64,000 bases of DNA from Mucilaginibacter xinganensis (GTDB lineage Bacteria; Bacteroidota; Bacteroidia; Sphingobacteriales; Sphingobacteriaceae). Made by a program: the position numbers and the translations under genes. The notes under the pieces were generated by a model that was not told the DNA's origin, did no database searches, and worked only from the letters and a program-made list of their open reading frames with translations. Every line of letters starts with the position of its first letter. Within the stretch, counting starts at the first letter, position 1. The stretch spans positions 1-64,000 of the forward strand of contig JAMFSA010000204.1 of NCBI GenBank assembly GCA_026225055.1, given 5' to 3'. This document shows positions 24,146-33,202 of this stretch, one piece after another.

Positions 24146-25633
24146 ATGAAAAAGATATCATCATATAAAATATTATTACTGCTGGTAACCGGGTCTTTAG
24201 GCACGCTGATGTCGTGCAATAAACTAACTGAAAATCCAAAATCAGTTATTGTTTCTTCCCAGTTCTATCAAACATCGTCAGACGCCACTTCGGCGGTAAA
24301 TTCGGTATACAGCACATTAAACAGCGACCCTGCAGCCGATTTTCCTTTGTACGGCAGGCAGCTTAACTTATTGGTTGAAAACGCCAGCGATAACCAAACC
24401 TACAGCCCAAGTAATACCAACCCCGATGTAAGAGCATTGGGAACAGAAACCTACATATCATCAAACAGCCGTGTGCAAAAGGTTTGGCAGCAATTGTATT
24501 ACGGTATTAACCGGGCTAATATAGCAATTGATAACATACCTGCTATACAAATGGATACCACGCTGAGGGCTCGTTTGGTAAGGGAATCTAAATTTATCAG
24601 AGCTTTGCTATACTTTAATCTGGTACGTTTATATGGCGATGTGCCCCTGATACTGCACAACCCAAATAGCACTAATATTGCTAATTTATTGATTGCCCGT
24701 ACCCCTGCAAATGACGTTTATACACAAATTGTTAGTGATTTAAAGGACGCCACTAACCTGCCGAAAACATATGGAACTGCTGACCTGGGCAGGGCAACCG
24801 GCGGTGCCGCGCATACCTTATTGGCCAAAGTATATTTAACCCGTCAGGATTGGACCGATGCACTCACCCAACTTAACCTGGTTGTTAATGGCGGTTACGG
24901 CTATGCCCTGTTCACTAACTATTATGATGCTTTTCAAAAAGCAACAAAAAATGGCGTAGAACACATTTTCTCGGTACAATTTGAAACCAATTTAGGCGAA
25001 GCAAACAGTACTCAATTTTTAAGTGAAAGTTTCACGTCATTCAACACCGGTACTTTCCCGATTGATATACCGGCGGATAGCAGTGTATACAAACTATTCA
25101 GTGCTAATGATACACGCAGGGCGGTAACTTTTTACAGCTCGGTTTATAACGCAGCTACCGGGCAAACGGTGGTATTCAACAACCCATATGCCCCATATTT
25201 TAACAAGTTTGTTGATTATAGCCTTAGCCCCTTGTCGTCGCAAACATTAAGCGGCGTTAATTACCCTGTTTTACGCTACGCGGATGTATTGCTGATGCAG
25301 GCCGAAGCATTGAATGAAACAAACGGCGGCCCTACAAGCGATGCTTACACGGCCATAAACCAGGTACGCACAAGGGCGCACATTGCTAACCTTACCGCAG
25401 GTTTAAGTCAATCTGATTTCCGTGATTCAGTTTTCCTGGAAAGAAGAAAGGAGTTTATACAGGAGGGCCACCGCTGGTATGACTTAGTGCGCCAGGGCGG
25501 TACCACATTAGTTGATGCGCTGCATAAACTCCCGGCAAAATCGGCGGCAAGCTCTAAAAACACGCTGTTCCCGATCCCTTTGGTCGATATTCAGACTAAT
25601 CCGAAACTGACACAGAACCCGGGCTATAATTAA
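24146..25633 (+). CDS. SusD/RagB-family nutrient-binding lipoprotein
   Basis: 495 residues. Lipobox GTLMSC with Cys at about residue 23. The SusD-like TPR region (ESKFIRALLYFNLVRLYGDVPLI; GAAHTLLAKVYLTRQDWTDAL) and the C-terminal RagB part (RYADVLLMQAEALNE; ERRKEFIQEGHRWYDLVR; LFPIPLVDIQTNPKLTQNPGY) are complete. It caps the neighbouring SusC barrel on the cell surface and captures its ligand. Same operon as the two small membrane proteins and the desaturase-type enzyme. Confidence 0.93.
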   Translation: MKKISSYKILLLLVTGSLGTLMSCNKLTENPKSVIVSSQFYQTSSDATSAVNSVYSTLNSDPAADFPLYGRQLNLLVENASDNQTYSPSNTNPDVRALGTETYISSNSRVQKVWQQLYYGINRANIAIDNIPAIQMDTTLRARLVRESKFIRALLYFNLVRLYGDVPLILHNPNSTNIANLLIARTPANDVYTQIVSDLKDATNLPKTYGTADLGRATGGAAHTLLAKVYLTRQDWTDALTQLNLVVNGGYGYALFTNYYDAFQKATKNGVEHIFSVQFETNLGEANSTQFLSESFTSFNTGTFPIDIPADSSVYKLFSANDTRRAVTFYSSVYNAATGQTVVFNNPYAPYFNKFVDYSLSPLSSQTLSGVNYPVLRYADVLLMQAEALNETNGGPTSDAYTAINQVRTRAHIANLTAGLSQSDFRDSVFLERRKEFIQEGHRWYDLVRQGGTTLVDALHKLPAKSAASSKNTLFPIPLVDIQTNPKLTQNPGYN

Positions 25634-25659
25634 TTCATAAATCATTAAAAACCAAATAT

Positions 25660-25833
25660 ATGACACTAGCAGATGTAACCCTTATAGGGAAGAAGATACT
25701 GGTTGGTATAGCTATCACCCTGATCCCCTTTATTATTATTTCAGGAGGCCTGTGGCTTACGCAAAAGGCATTAACAGGCGATACAGTGCCGCAGCAACAG
25801 ATTTCAAAACCAAGTAAAACAAATACGCCATGA
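25660..25833 (+). CDS. Small single-span membrane protein (57 residues)
   Basis: 57-residue ORF 26 bp after the SusD-like gene: a short polar N-terminus, one hydrophobic helix (about residues 14-34, ILVGIAITLIPFIIISGGLW) and a polar tail rich in Gln, Ser and Lys. Its stop overlaps the next start (ATGA at 25830-25833). No family recognised. Tight coupling in an operon argues that it is real. Confidence 0.6.
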   Translation: MTLADVTLIGKKILVGIAITLIPFIIISGGLWLTQKALTGDTVPQQQISKPSKTNTP

Positions 25834-26030
25834 AGATAGATGAGGCCACAAAAAAACAGATCATAAGGAACGTGCTTTTAAGCCTGTTCATTTATGTGCT
25901 GCCAATAGCATTAATGTTTATCACGTTCTCCATAACCGGTCAGCGGCCATGGGAAAAGAAGGCACATCAAAAAGAAAACGTAAAATCAATAACCAACAAA
26001 ACTAATTTAAGCAATGGAAGCAACGATTGA
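25830..26030 (+). CDS. Small single-span membrane protein (66 residues)
   Basis: 66 residues with one predicted membrane helix (about 13-35, LLSLFIYVLPIALMFITFSI) and a basic, probably cytosolic tail. It overlaps the preceding small ORF by 4 bases and the following desaturase gene by 17 bases. Not recognised. Its overlap with the membrane enzyme suggests a subunit or helper of that enzyme. Confidence 0.6.
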   Translation: MKIDEATKKQIIRNVLLSLFIYVLPIALMFITFSITGQRPWEKKAHQKENVKSITNKTNLSNGSND

Positions 26031-26967
26031 GTTTATCAAAAAAGTAGTGGAAAACCTGAATGGTTTTGGGTTTCCGTTCCTGGTATTTTTTATAGGTGTA
26101 CTTGAATTTTCATTTGGGCTATATAAAAGGAAATGGCCGAAAAACGAGCGCTGGGTTGATATTGCCTGCTTTACCCTGCCGCGGCTTGTTGTACAACCGG
26201 CGGTAGCCTATTACTCACTTCATTTTTTACCTTATATATTCCCTGATGCCAAGAATGTATTTAGCTGGGTCCCCTTTTTATGGGGATTTGCCATCATTGC
26301 TGTTGCTGATGACCTTACCCAATATTGGTACCACCGCCTGCACCACCAAATTCCGTGGTTATGGAGGTTTCACCGCACGCACCACTCGGCATCATACATG
26401 GGTATGGCTATGGCCAGCAGGCAAAATGTTATCTACACCCTTTTCTTTTCGCAGATCTATTTAACTGCGGCATTAGTTTACCTGGGTTTAGGTATCCCGG
26501 CCATTGCGGTAAGGATCATTAAATCAACCATTACCACACTGGCGCACTCCAGCATCCCATGGGACAAGCCTTTTTATAAGTATAAGGTATTACACCCTAT
26601 CGCATGGGTACTGGAACGATTAATATCAACCCCAGCAACCCACCATGCGCATCATGCTGCTACTACTGATGATGGTGTAGGCCATTACAAAGGCAACTTT
26701 GGCAATATGTTCTTTTTATGGGATATTATTTTTGGTACAGCGCTGATATCGCGCCAATATCCAAAGGCTTACGGCATATCACACTATGAAGGCGACCAAT
26801 GGTATGCGCAATTACTTTGGCCGATATTTAAATCGAAGGTTGAGGGCAGTGAGCTGGCAGCCGATGGGCCAATGGTTCGTATAGATATAGATAAAGAGGA
26901 GCCGGTTGTAAAGACAACCGAAATTAGTGACAGTGGATCGACTCAGGAAAAATATCAATTAATCTGA
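26014..26967 (+). CDS. Sterol desaturase / fatty acid hydroxylase superfamily membrane enzyme
   Basis: 317 residues with several membrane spans. The di-iron histidine motifs of the superfamily are present in order: HRLHH (about 108-112), HRTHH (about 121-125) and HHAHH (about 210-214, in PATHHAHHAATTDD). Members hydroxylate or desaturate lipids (fatty acids, sphingoid bases, sterols, alkylglycerols) with O2. In Bacteroidota a role on sphingolipids or sulfonolipids is possible. The operon's cysteine-type leader would fit sulfonolipids, which are built from cysteine-derived sulfonate, but this is speculation. Confidence 0.85.
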   Translation: MEATIEFIKKVVENLNGFGFPFLVFFIGVLEFSFGLYKRKWPKNERWVDIACFTLPRLVVQPAVAYYSLHFLPYIFPDAKNVFSWVPFLWGFAIIAVADDLTQYWYHRLHHQIPWLWRFHRTHHSASYMGMAMASRQNVIYTLFFSQIYLTAALVYLGLGIPAIAVRIIKSTITTLAHSSIPWDKPFYKYKVLHPIAWVLERLISTPATHHAHHAATTDDGVGHYKGNFGNMFFLWDIIFGTALISRQYPKAYGISHYEGDQWYAQLLWPIFKSKVEGSELAADGPMVRIDIDKEEPVVKTTEISDSGSTQEKYQLI

Positions 26968-27025
26968 GAAAACAGTTAAACTAACTCTTCAAAAAATAGG
27001 TTGATACTTATATCATCCATTTCAC

Positions 27026-27061
27026 AAAAATAGCCTTCAGTTGAAGGCTATTTTTGTTTCT
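27026..27061. terminator. Bidirectional intrinsic terminator
   Basis: Perfect 14-bp stem, arms 27026-27039 (AAAAATAGCCTTCA) and 27042-27055, including the A-run and T-run. It lies between the convergent desaturase and LacI genes and can act on both strands; TTTTTG follows on the plus strand. Confidence 0.8.
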
Positions 27062-27163
27062 TTTTATTTCGAAAATGAAGCATATTAAAGAAATACACAC
27101 AGAAGTCCCCCGGTCATAATTCAATGGAGATACCAGTCACCACGCTTACATTTATTCAAATAA

Positions 27164-28180
27164 TCAGCTTTTTGAAGAGCCCCTGATATTTAAGCTTGTA
27201 CTAAGGGTTATAAATTGGGGTTGCTGGTTTAACTGTGGTGTATTTAATTTATTCAGCAATACATTGATCACGCTTTCAGCAATTTTTTCGATGGGTTGGG
27301 CGATAGCCGTTATCGGCGGTGAGTGAAGTTTGAATACGTCATAATCATCAAATGATATAATGGCTAGTTGCGATGGCACCTGTATACCTAATTCTTTTAT
27401 CACTTTAAGGCCACATGAGCCAATATGGTCCGTGCCGAAAAGTATAGCATCCAGATCCGGATGTTTAGCCAGGAACTCCGTTATCGGCTTAATAATAAGC
27501 TCCTCGTTCTGGTTAAATACAATCTCTTTTACTACAGGCTCAAGCCCGCTTTCTTTCATTGCGTTCCGGTAGCCCTTAAGCCTGTCCTGCATTTGGGTTT
27601 GCGGCGAAGTAAACGTAACAAAGGCTATATTCTTTTTGCCTTCGCCAATTAAATGGCTGGTTGCATTGTAAGTGCTGAACCTGTTGTTAATTTCAACATA
27701 ATCCGTAGTTACTTTTGGCAGGTGCCTGTCGAAAAACACAACCGGCAGGTTATCTTTTAATAACGATTCAATATCTTCTTCAATCCCTTCTGGCGGCGCA
27801 ATTATATATCCGTCAACATGCCTTTCACGAAACATGGTGATCAGGTCCTTGGTTTTTTTGGTATCGTTATTGGTACTGCTATAAATTATTTTGTAACCAT
27901 TTTGATAAGCTCTATCCTCAATAAGCCTTGCTATTTTTGCAAAAAACGGGTTCGAAATATCTTCAACCATCAATCCTATAGTATTTGATTTACCGGTACG
28001 CAAGCTTTGCGCGATAGAATTTGGTTTAAACCCAACTTCGTTTACATATTTCAGTACGCGGTCAACCAATTCTTCTCCTATCCGCATTTCCTGTGCTTTC
28101 CCGTTAAGGATAAAGGAAATGGTGGTTTTAGATACGTTTAGGCTTTTAGCAATGTCGTTTATTGAAAGTTTCTTTTTCAC
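27164..28180 (-). CDS. LacI-family transcriptional regulator
   Basis: 338 residues. N-terminal LacI helix-turn-helix (SINDIAKSLNVSKTTISFILNGKAQEMRIGEELVDRVLKYV, about 4-45) with hinge, followed by a periplasmic-binding-protein-like sensor domain (IGLMVEDISNPFFAKIARLIEDRA; DGYIIAPPEG; LDAILFGTDHIGSCGLKVIKELG; LAIISFDDYDVFKLHSPPITAIAQP). It is last in an apparent operon with the MFS transporter, GH130 and GH92 genes. It is the only sugar-responsive regulator in the 37-kb glycan region; no SusR, ECF/anti-sigma pair or hybrid two-component gene was seen. It is thus the best candidate to bind the AACGGTTTAGCAAA sites listed below. Confidence 0.92.
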   Translation of the reverse strand: MKKKLSINDIAKSLNVSKTTISFILNGKAQEMRIGEELVDRVLKYVNEVGFKPNSIAQSLRTGKSNTIGLMVEDISNPFFAKIARLIEDRAYQNGYKIIYSSTNNDTKKTKDLITMFRERHVDGYIIAPPEGIEEDIESLLKDNLPVVFFDRHLPKVTTDYVEINNRFSTYNATSHLIGEGKKNIAFVTFTSPQTQMQDRLKGYRNAMKESGLEPVVKEIVFNQNEELIIKPITEFLAKHPDLDAILFGTDHIGSCGLKVIKELGIQVPSQLAIISFDDYDVFKLHSPPITAIAQPIEKIAESVINVLLNKLNTPQLNQQPQFITLSTSLNIRGSSKS

Positions 28181-28226
28181 TAAAAAAATATTTTTCTTAT
28201 CAAATATAGTTAAAACTTAACTGGTA

Positions 28227-29459
28227 TTAATTCGGTTTAGCTAAACGCGGGTACCAGAAGCCAAATAAAAATACTACCACATAACATATAATAGGCAAAT
28301 AATAAGCTGCCGCGATATCATGGTTAGCAATAAGGCCCATTAAAGGCGGGAATAAGCCGCCGCCGATTACCCCCATAACAATGAACGATGAGCCCTGCTG
28401 GGTTTTCCCTCCCAGGTTTTTTAAGCCCAGACTAAATATGGTAGGGAACATGATGCTGAAAAAGAAATTAATGAATAGCAACGCGGTAAATGACACCCAT
28501 CCTGCTCCCTGGGCGACTATTAAGCACATAACTATATTTGCTGCGGCAAATATGCATAGCAATCTGTACGGGGCTATATAACGCATTAAAAAGGTACCTG
28601 TAAACCGCCCGATGATGAGCATGATCATGCTTAATGAAAAAAAGTAACCTGCCTTTTCATCGCTCAGGTGCATAATTTCATGCCCATAATTTATAAAGTA
28701 GGCCCATGTACCACCCTGTGCGGCAACGTTGAATAGCTGGGCTATCACCGCAAAAACAAAGTGCTTATGATGGATCAGTTTTTTTTCAACCCGTTGTTTG
28801 CCTCCTGTATCCTCATAATCTATCACCTCATTATGCGCGTGGCTTAAGTGGGGCACTTTCAGAAACAGAAACAAAATGCCTATCAACACTATTACCGAAC
28901 CTATAATAACGTACAGATATTTAACCCCAATAAGATCGTTGGAGTGCACCTGACCCTCTTTTAAAATAAAATAGCTGCCTATTACCGGTCCTATAACTCC
29001 TCCTAAACCGTTAAAAGCCTGTGAAAAGTTTATACGCTGATCGCTGGTACGCTGATCGCCAAGGGCTGCTACAAAGGGATGTGCTACAGTCTCGAGCGTT
29101 GCCAGGCCGCAAGCTAAAATAAACAGTGCTATCCTGAAAAAATCAAATGACTCAGCATCGGCAGCCGGAACAAACAGAAATGCGCCGAAAGCATAAAGGA
29201 ACAAGCCCAATAACACCCCATTTTTGTAGCCAAACTTTTTCATGAACAAACCTGCGGGTATGCCCATTACCGCGTAAGCCCCGAAAATTGATAATTGCAC
29301 CAGACCCGAGTGCGATTTTGAAATATGCAGTACGTTTTGAAAATGCCTGTTTAAAACATCACCAAGGGTAATGGCGATACCCCAAAGCATAAAAAGGGCG
29401 GTAACAAAGAATAAGATCACCCTGTATTTAGGTTCCGTAAAAGCCGGTTTCTGATCCAT
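28227..29459 (-). CDS. FucP-like sugar MFS transporter
   Basis: 410 residues with 12 predicted membrane spans and the FHS (fucose-galactose-glucose:H+ symporter) family features: LGDVLNRHFQNVLHISKSHSGLVQ near the start, AYAVMGIPAGLFMKKFGYKNG, and LATLETVAHPFVAALGDQ followed by NFSQAFNGLGGVIGPVIGSYF. It likely imports a monosaccharide or short oligosaccharide released by the locus, such as mannose or a beta-mannoside for the GH130 enzyme encoded upstream. It lies 46 bp before the LacI gene on the same strand. Confidence 0.9.
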   Translation of the reverse strand: MDQKPAFTEPKYRVILFFVTALFMLWGIAITLGDVLNRHFQNVLHISKSHSGLVQLSIFGAYAVMGIPAGLFMKKFGYKNGVLLGLFLYAFGAFLFVPAADAESFDFFRIALFILACGLATLETVAHPFVAALGDQRTSDQRINFSQAFNGLGGVIGPVIGSYFILKEGQVHSNDLIGVKYLYVIIGSVIVLIGILFLFLKVPHLSHAHNEVIDYEDTGGKQRVEKKLIHHKHFVFAVIAQLFNVAAQGGTWAYFINYGHEIMHLSDEKAGYFFSLSMIMLIIGRFTGTFLMRYIAPYRLLCIFAAANIVMCLIVAQGAGWVSFTALLFINFFFSIMFPTIFSLGLKNLGGKTQQGSSFIVMGVIGGGLFPPLMGLIANHDIAAAYYLPIICYVVVFLFGFWYPRLAKPN

Positions 29460-29589
29460 TCCGTAGTTTAAATCAATTTATAAATGGTGCTGTAAATTAA
29501 TTAAATCTTATTTAGATTTTCACACATTGTAAATTAATTATTGGTTTTTGTACGATAAGCAATTATCGACTTACTATTCAATAGTAATC

Positions 29590-30747
29590 TTATTTAACCT
29601 TAGCCGGATCATATATAGCCACAGCCACCCTCGAATCGGCGCAGCCATAGTATAAAAACCATTTGGATTTAAAATATACCAGGCCCTCGGTAAAAACCGT
29701 GCCAGCGGGATACTGTCCGCTTTTTTCAAAAGCTTCTTCAGGTATAAAATAAGGTTTGTCTAATCTCGCAATAATTTTGGTGGGATCATTTAGTGAGAAC
29801 AATGCCTGACCGCCGCAATAGGTATTTGAGGCGTAGTTTTTATCGCCATTGATATCGCTATTTTTGCCATTGTAGAACAATAAGATGCCTTTATCGGTGA
29901 TGACTGACGGCGGACCGCATTCGGTGAAGATACTGTCGAAATAGCCATCCCGGGGTGAGAATAGTATCTTCAGGCTGCCATCCGCATTAACTAATGGCTC
30001 CCAGTTAACCAGATCGGTTGATGTGGCGGCGTAAACATTCTTTTCGCCCCAGTACATCCAGTATTTGCCCTGTACTTTGGCTATTACCTGTTTACCGTTC
30101 ATTAGTTTGGTAACTATGGAGGCCGATTTGGATTGGATATCAAAGAACTGCCCATTATAAGCCTGTTTAAAAACAGGGCCATACTTTTTCCATTTGAACA
30201 GATCGCGCGAGGTAGCAGCAGCGAGACGGGGGACTTTGCCATTCCATTCGGTGTACAAGATGAGGTAAGTACCGTCGGCAGTTACAGCCACACGCGGATC
30301 TTCACAGCCACCACGCCATTCGTATTCTTTCACATTATCATCAGCAGGAAAAAGTACCGGTTTGGAGAACCTTTTCATAGTAGTTCCATCTGTAGTTTCG
30401 GCAATGCCCAAGCGGGAGGTACGCTGGCTGATCCCCTTGCCCGAGTTATCTTCGGAACGATAGATCACGTAAATTTTACCATTCTTAACTGCGGCAGCCG
30501 GGTTAAATGTATCGTTGGATTCCCAGTGCCATTGCTTTTGATTCATGGGATCGAAGAATTGGCTGGTGGTGTCGGGCGAGATGATCGGGTTTAAGTTTGC
30601 AGGGCGAATGAATGGCCCGAATGCCCATGAGGGTAATTTGGTTACCTGCGCATTTGCCGCGTTCACTGTCGCCAACACGATGATCATTATAGCAATGGGT
30701 TTGAAACCCATCGCTATGGTAAGGAAGAATTTATATATCTTTTGCAT
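29590..30747 (-). CDS. GH130 family glycoside phosphorylase/hydrolase
   Basis: 385 residues with an N-terminal hydrophobic signal (ending ANAAAQ-like, about residue 33). The five-bladed propeller of GH130 shows WRGGCEDPRVAVTADGTYLILYTEWNG, the family's EDPR motif that includes the proton-donor Asp region, and later FTECGPPSV and GTVFTEGLVYF. GH130 enzymes act on beta-1,2/1,4-mannosides, often by phosphorolysis to mannose 1-phosphate. The export signal suggests a periplasmic hydrolytic member rather than a cytosolic phosphorylase; this is inference. Its ATG starts 5 bp after the stop of the GH92 gene upstream. Confidence 0.88.
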   Translation of the reverse strand: MQKIYKFFLTIAMGFKPIAIMIIVLATVNAANAQVTKLPSWAFGPFIRPANLNPIISPDTTSQFFDPMNQKQWHWESNDTFNPAAAVKNGKIYVIYRSEDNSGKGISQRTSRLGIAETTDGTTMKRFSKPVLFPADDNVKEYEWRGGCEDPRVAVTADGTYLILYTEWNGKVPRLAAATSRDLFKWKKYGPVFKQAYNGQFFDIQSKSASIVTKLMNGKQVIAKVQGKYWMYWGEKNVYAATSTDLVNWEPLVNADGSLKILFSPRDGYFDSIFTECGPPSVITDKGILLFYNGKNSDINGDKNYASNTYCGGQALFSLNDPTKIIARLDKPYFIPEEAFEKSGQYPAGTVFTEGLVYFKSKWFLYYGCADSRVAVAIYDPAKVK

Positions 30748-30752
30748 AAATC

Positions 30753-32957
30753 TTAATTAAATGATGGCGGCGCTACACCTCTTCCCCAGGTTTTGTTTGG
30801 CTCGGCTGATAGGCTATAATTGATCGTCCCGCCATTTTTTACAGCGCTGTAAGGTATCCAGGTGCTGTTCCACGGCTTGCCGTTTACTTTGAGTGATGTT
30901 ATGTAAGGTTTGGTTTCTGAACCACCAGTTATGGTAAGCGTTTTGCCTGTGATTATATGGATCCTGATCATCGGGAATGACGGGCTGTTTACCGTAAAGC
31001 CGCCAACGCCGGGGATCATGGGATACATACCTATGCCTGCGAATACATACCACGCACCCATCGCACCGAGGTCGTCATTACCCGGCAAACCATTATTGCG
31101 GTTGCTGTATGATTCCTTTATAATTCGGCGAATAAGGGTTTGCGTTTTATATGGCGCACCTGCCCAGTTGTAAATCCATGGCACCTGGAAATCGGGCTCG
31201 TTGCCTGCCGCGAACCATTCCTGCGCATAGTCGGCATTTAGTTTTACAAAGAACTCATCCAGGCGTTTTTCGGCTACTTCTTTACCGCCTATAGTATCTA
31301 TCAAACCCTTTAAATTAAAAGGCACCATCCAGAAATAATTTTTATAACTGGCCTCGCGCATATCATCGGTTTTTTGTCTCCAACTGCCATCTGGGTTACG
31401 TGACTGCAGCCAGCCGGTTTCGGGGTTATAGATATTCTTCCATTTTTGCGCGCGCTGCACGTATTTGCTATACAGACTTTTATCATTAGCAGCTTGACGG
31501 GCAAATTCACCTATGGCAAAATCTGCTGAGTTGTATTCTAAACTCATGGATGCCTGGGCGTAGCCTTTAGTTAGGTATTGCTCAAGTTGCGGACGGGTTA
31601 GCTCCTGCTGCGATTTTGTACCCGGCACTTCTGCTCCTTTACGCATAATGGCAAGCGCCGCTTTGGCATCAAAATTAGTCGCGCCGAAGGCGTAGGCATT
31701 AGCCACCACTATCGATGTTGGGTCGCCCTGCATAATGCCTGTTTCTATATTAACCATTACCCAGCGCGGGAAGCCACCACCTGATTGCTCCGCAAATTTC
31801 ACGGTGGATTGCATCATATCGCTGGTTTCCTTGGGCGCCAGCATAGCCAACAGCGGAATAGTTGTGCGATAAGTATCCCAATTACTAAACTCGGTATAAT
31901 CATTAAAGCCAACCGCTTTTTTAATCTTGTTATCAGCGCCGATGTATTCGCCGTTCACATCATTTGAGAGACTCGGATGCACTAATGCATGATATAAATG
32001 CGTATAGAACTGCGTGGTAAGATCGTTACTGCCGCCGATGGCTTCTATTTTACCTAACTGGTGGTTCCAGGCGTTGATGGCGTTGGTTTTAACCGTGGCA
32101 AAATCCCATCCTGTGTTTTCAACAGCCAAGTTTTCTTTCGCGTTAGCTAATGAAACGTAGGATAAAGCGAATTTATAGTGGATGATCTTATTTGCCGATA
32201 CATCAAAAGTAAAATAAGCGCCGGAGTTTTTGCCGGTATCTGTTTTGGATGAAATATTGATCTTGTCGTCTTTCCATGTACCTGAAACTATTGGCGTGGC
32301 ATCAAACTCAGCTACAAAATATACTTTAAAATGAGTGTTGATGCCGCAGAATGAACCACCATCAGCATAACCTTCGCATTCACCGGGACCAGTTATTTTA
32401 ACCGATGCCTCATTAATGGTAGTTGCATTTATGCCAGAGCCAATGATGATGGTGGCGTGTTTAGCGGTATCGGCAAATTTGTATTGCGCCATGCCTGTTC
32501 TTTTGGTTACCGTTAGCTCCGCAGTAATATTACTGCTGCCCATGTTCACTTTATAGTAACCCGCCATAGCCTTTTGCATATGGTATTGCGGCTTATAGCC
32601 CTTCATATCATTGGGTGATACCTGCAGATCGCCGTTTAATGGCAGGGTTGGGAAATTACCCATATGCGGGCAACCGGCACCGCTGAGCTGATTCACTACA
32701 AAGCCCTTATTTTCATCAAAAAAAGTGGTGGTGAATTGTACCATGCCAAACGGGTAAGTAGCACCGGGAAAGGTGAAGCCTGCTTCCAGATACATTTCCT
32801 GCGGACTTTTCCCTTTGCCCGCGGTGCCGATCAGCGTATTTACCTTTTCGGCATAATTAACAGGTTTTGTTTTTTGCTGCGCTGATGCGGAGGAGATGAT
32901 AATGGCGCTGATTGATAATGCCAGGAGAATGGGTTTGGGTATGATGGGTGTTTTCAT
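30753..32957 (-). CDS. GH92 family alpha-mannosidase (copy 1)
   Basis: 734 residues, with signal peptide ending SSASAQ. N-terminal beta-sandwich with VNTLIGTAGKGKSPQEMYLEAGFTFPGATYPFGMVQFTT, then the (alpha/alpha)6 domain. The catalytic acid region GNEPDFQVPWIYNW is near residue 585, and the base region GNDDLGAMGAWYVF near residue 625. Ca-dependent exo-alpha-mannosidases of this family trim alpha-1,2-, 1,3- or 1,4-mannose. A Glu in NEP is typical of true mannosidases. First gene of the GH92-GH130-MFS-LacI run. Confidence 0.93.
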   Translation of the reverse strand: MKTPIIPKPILLALSISAIIISSASAQQKTKPVNYAEKVNTLIGTAGKGKSPQEMYLEAGFTFPGATYPFGMVQFTTTFFDENKGFVVNQLSGAGCPHMGNFPTLPLNGDLQVSPNDMKGYKPQYHMQKAMAGYYKVNMGSSNITAELTVTKRTGMAQYKFADTAKHATIIIGSGINATTINEASVKITGPGECEGYADGGSFCGINTHFKVYFVAEFDATPIVSGTWKDDKINISSKTDTGKNSGAYFTFDVSANKIIHYKFALSYVSLANAKENLAVENTGWDFATVKTNAINAWNHQLGKIEAIGGSNDLTTQFYTHLYHALVHPSLSNDVNGEYIGADNKIKKAVGFNDYTEFSNWDTYRTTIPLLAMLAPKETSDMMQSTVKFAEQSGGGFPRWVMVNIETGIMQGDPTSIVVANAYAFGATNFDAKAALAIMRKGAEVPGTKSQQELTRPQLEQYLTKGYAQASMSLEYNSADFAIGEFARQAANDKSLYSKYVQRAQKWKNIYNPETGWLQSRNPDGSWRQKTDDMREASYKNYFWMVPFNLKGLIDTIGGKEVAEKRLDEFFVKLNADYAQEWFAAGNEPDFQVPWIYNWAGAPYKTQTLIRRIIKESYSNRNNGLPGNDDLGAMGAWYVFAGIGMYPMIPGVGGFTVNSPSFPMIRIHIITGKTLTITGGSETKPYITSLKVNGKPWNSTWIPYSAVKNGGTINYSLSAEPNKTWGRGVAPPSFN

Positions 32958-32976
32958 TTGCAGGTTGTGTTATTAA

Positions 32977-32990
32977 AATGATTTAGCGAT
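32977..32990 (+). promoter_or_regulatory. Weak copy of the LacI-type motif
   Basis: AATGATTTAGCGAT, three mismatches from AACGATTTAGCAAA, located 20 bases before the GH92 copy 1 start. It may be a degenerate operator of the same set. Low confidence because the match is partial. Confidence 0.2.
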
Positions 32991-33015
32991 AGAATAAAGC
33001 GTTTATTTAACAAAT

Positions 33016-33097
33016 CGTCATTGCGAGGAACGAAGCAATCCCAAACTGTACAGGGCGGACCTGTTAATCGGGGATTGCTTCGTTCCTCGCAATGACG
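33016..33097. repeat. Long palindromic repeat, 27-bp arms
   Basis: A perfect 27-bp inverted repeat: arms 33016-33042 (starting CGTCATTGCGAGGAACGAAG) and 33071-33097, separated by 28 bases. The arm sequence is a known dispersed repeat in many bacteria, including Bacteroidota, and is REP/MITE-like in structure. It sits between two GH92 genes and may act as a transcript-end or stability element. Confidence 0.85.
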
Positions 33098-33202
33098 CTT
33101 GGTGAGTGAGTGCGCTGGATTATGCTGAGGTACTCGAAGCATAAGCGTAGAGGCCTTTGCCCGCACACTTCGAGTGCCTGTGACACCCTCCTCGTAAATT
33201 TA

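Noticed and set aside
21010..25633. Idea that this SusCD operon belongs to the glycan utilization locus
   Set aside because: It is on the opposite strand, separated by a strong terminator, has no glycoside hydrolase genes and shares its operator motif with sulfur-linked genes instead.
28231..28247. Palindrome GGTTTAGCTAAAC near the end of the MFS gene, similar to the LacI motif
   Set aside because: It is inside the coding sequence (RLAKPN and stop) and not near a promoter. Probably chance.
30133..30594. 153-codon ORF on the plus strand opposite GH130
   Set aside because: Antisense to the clearly coding GH130 gene, no signal or family; a shadow frame. The same applies to other antisense ORFs such as 50292-50720.
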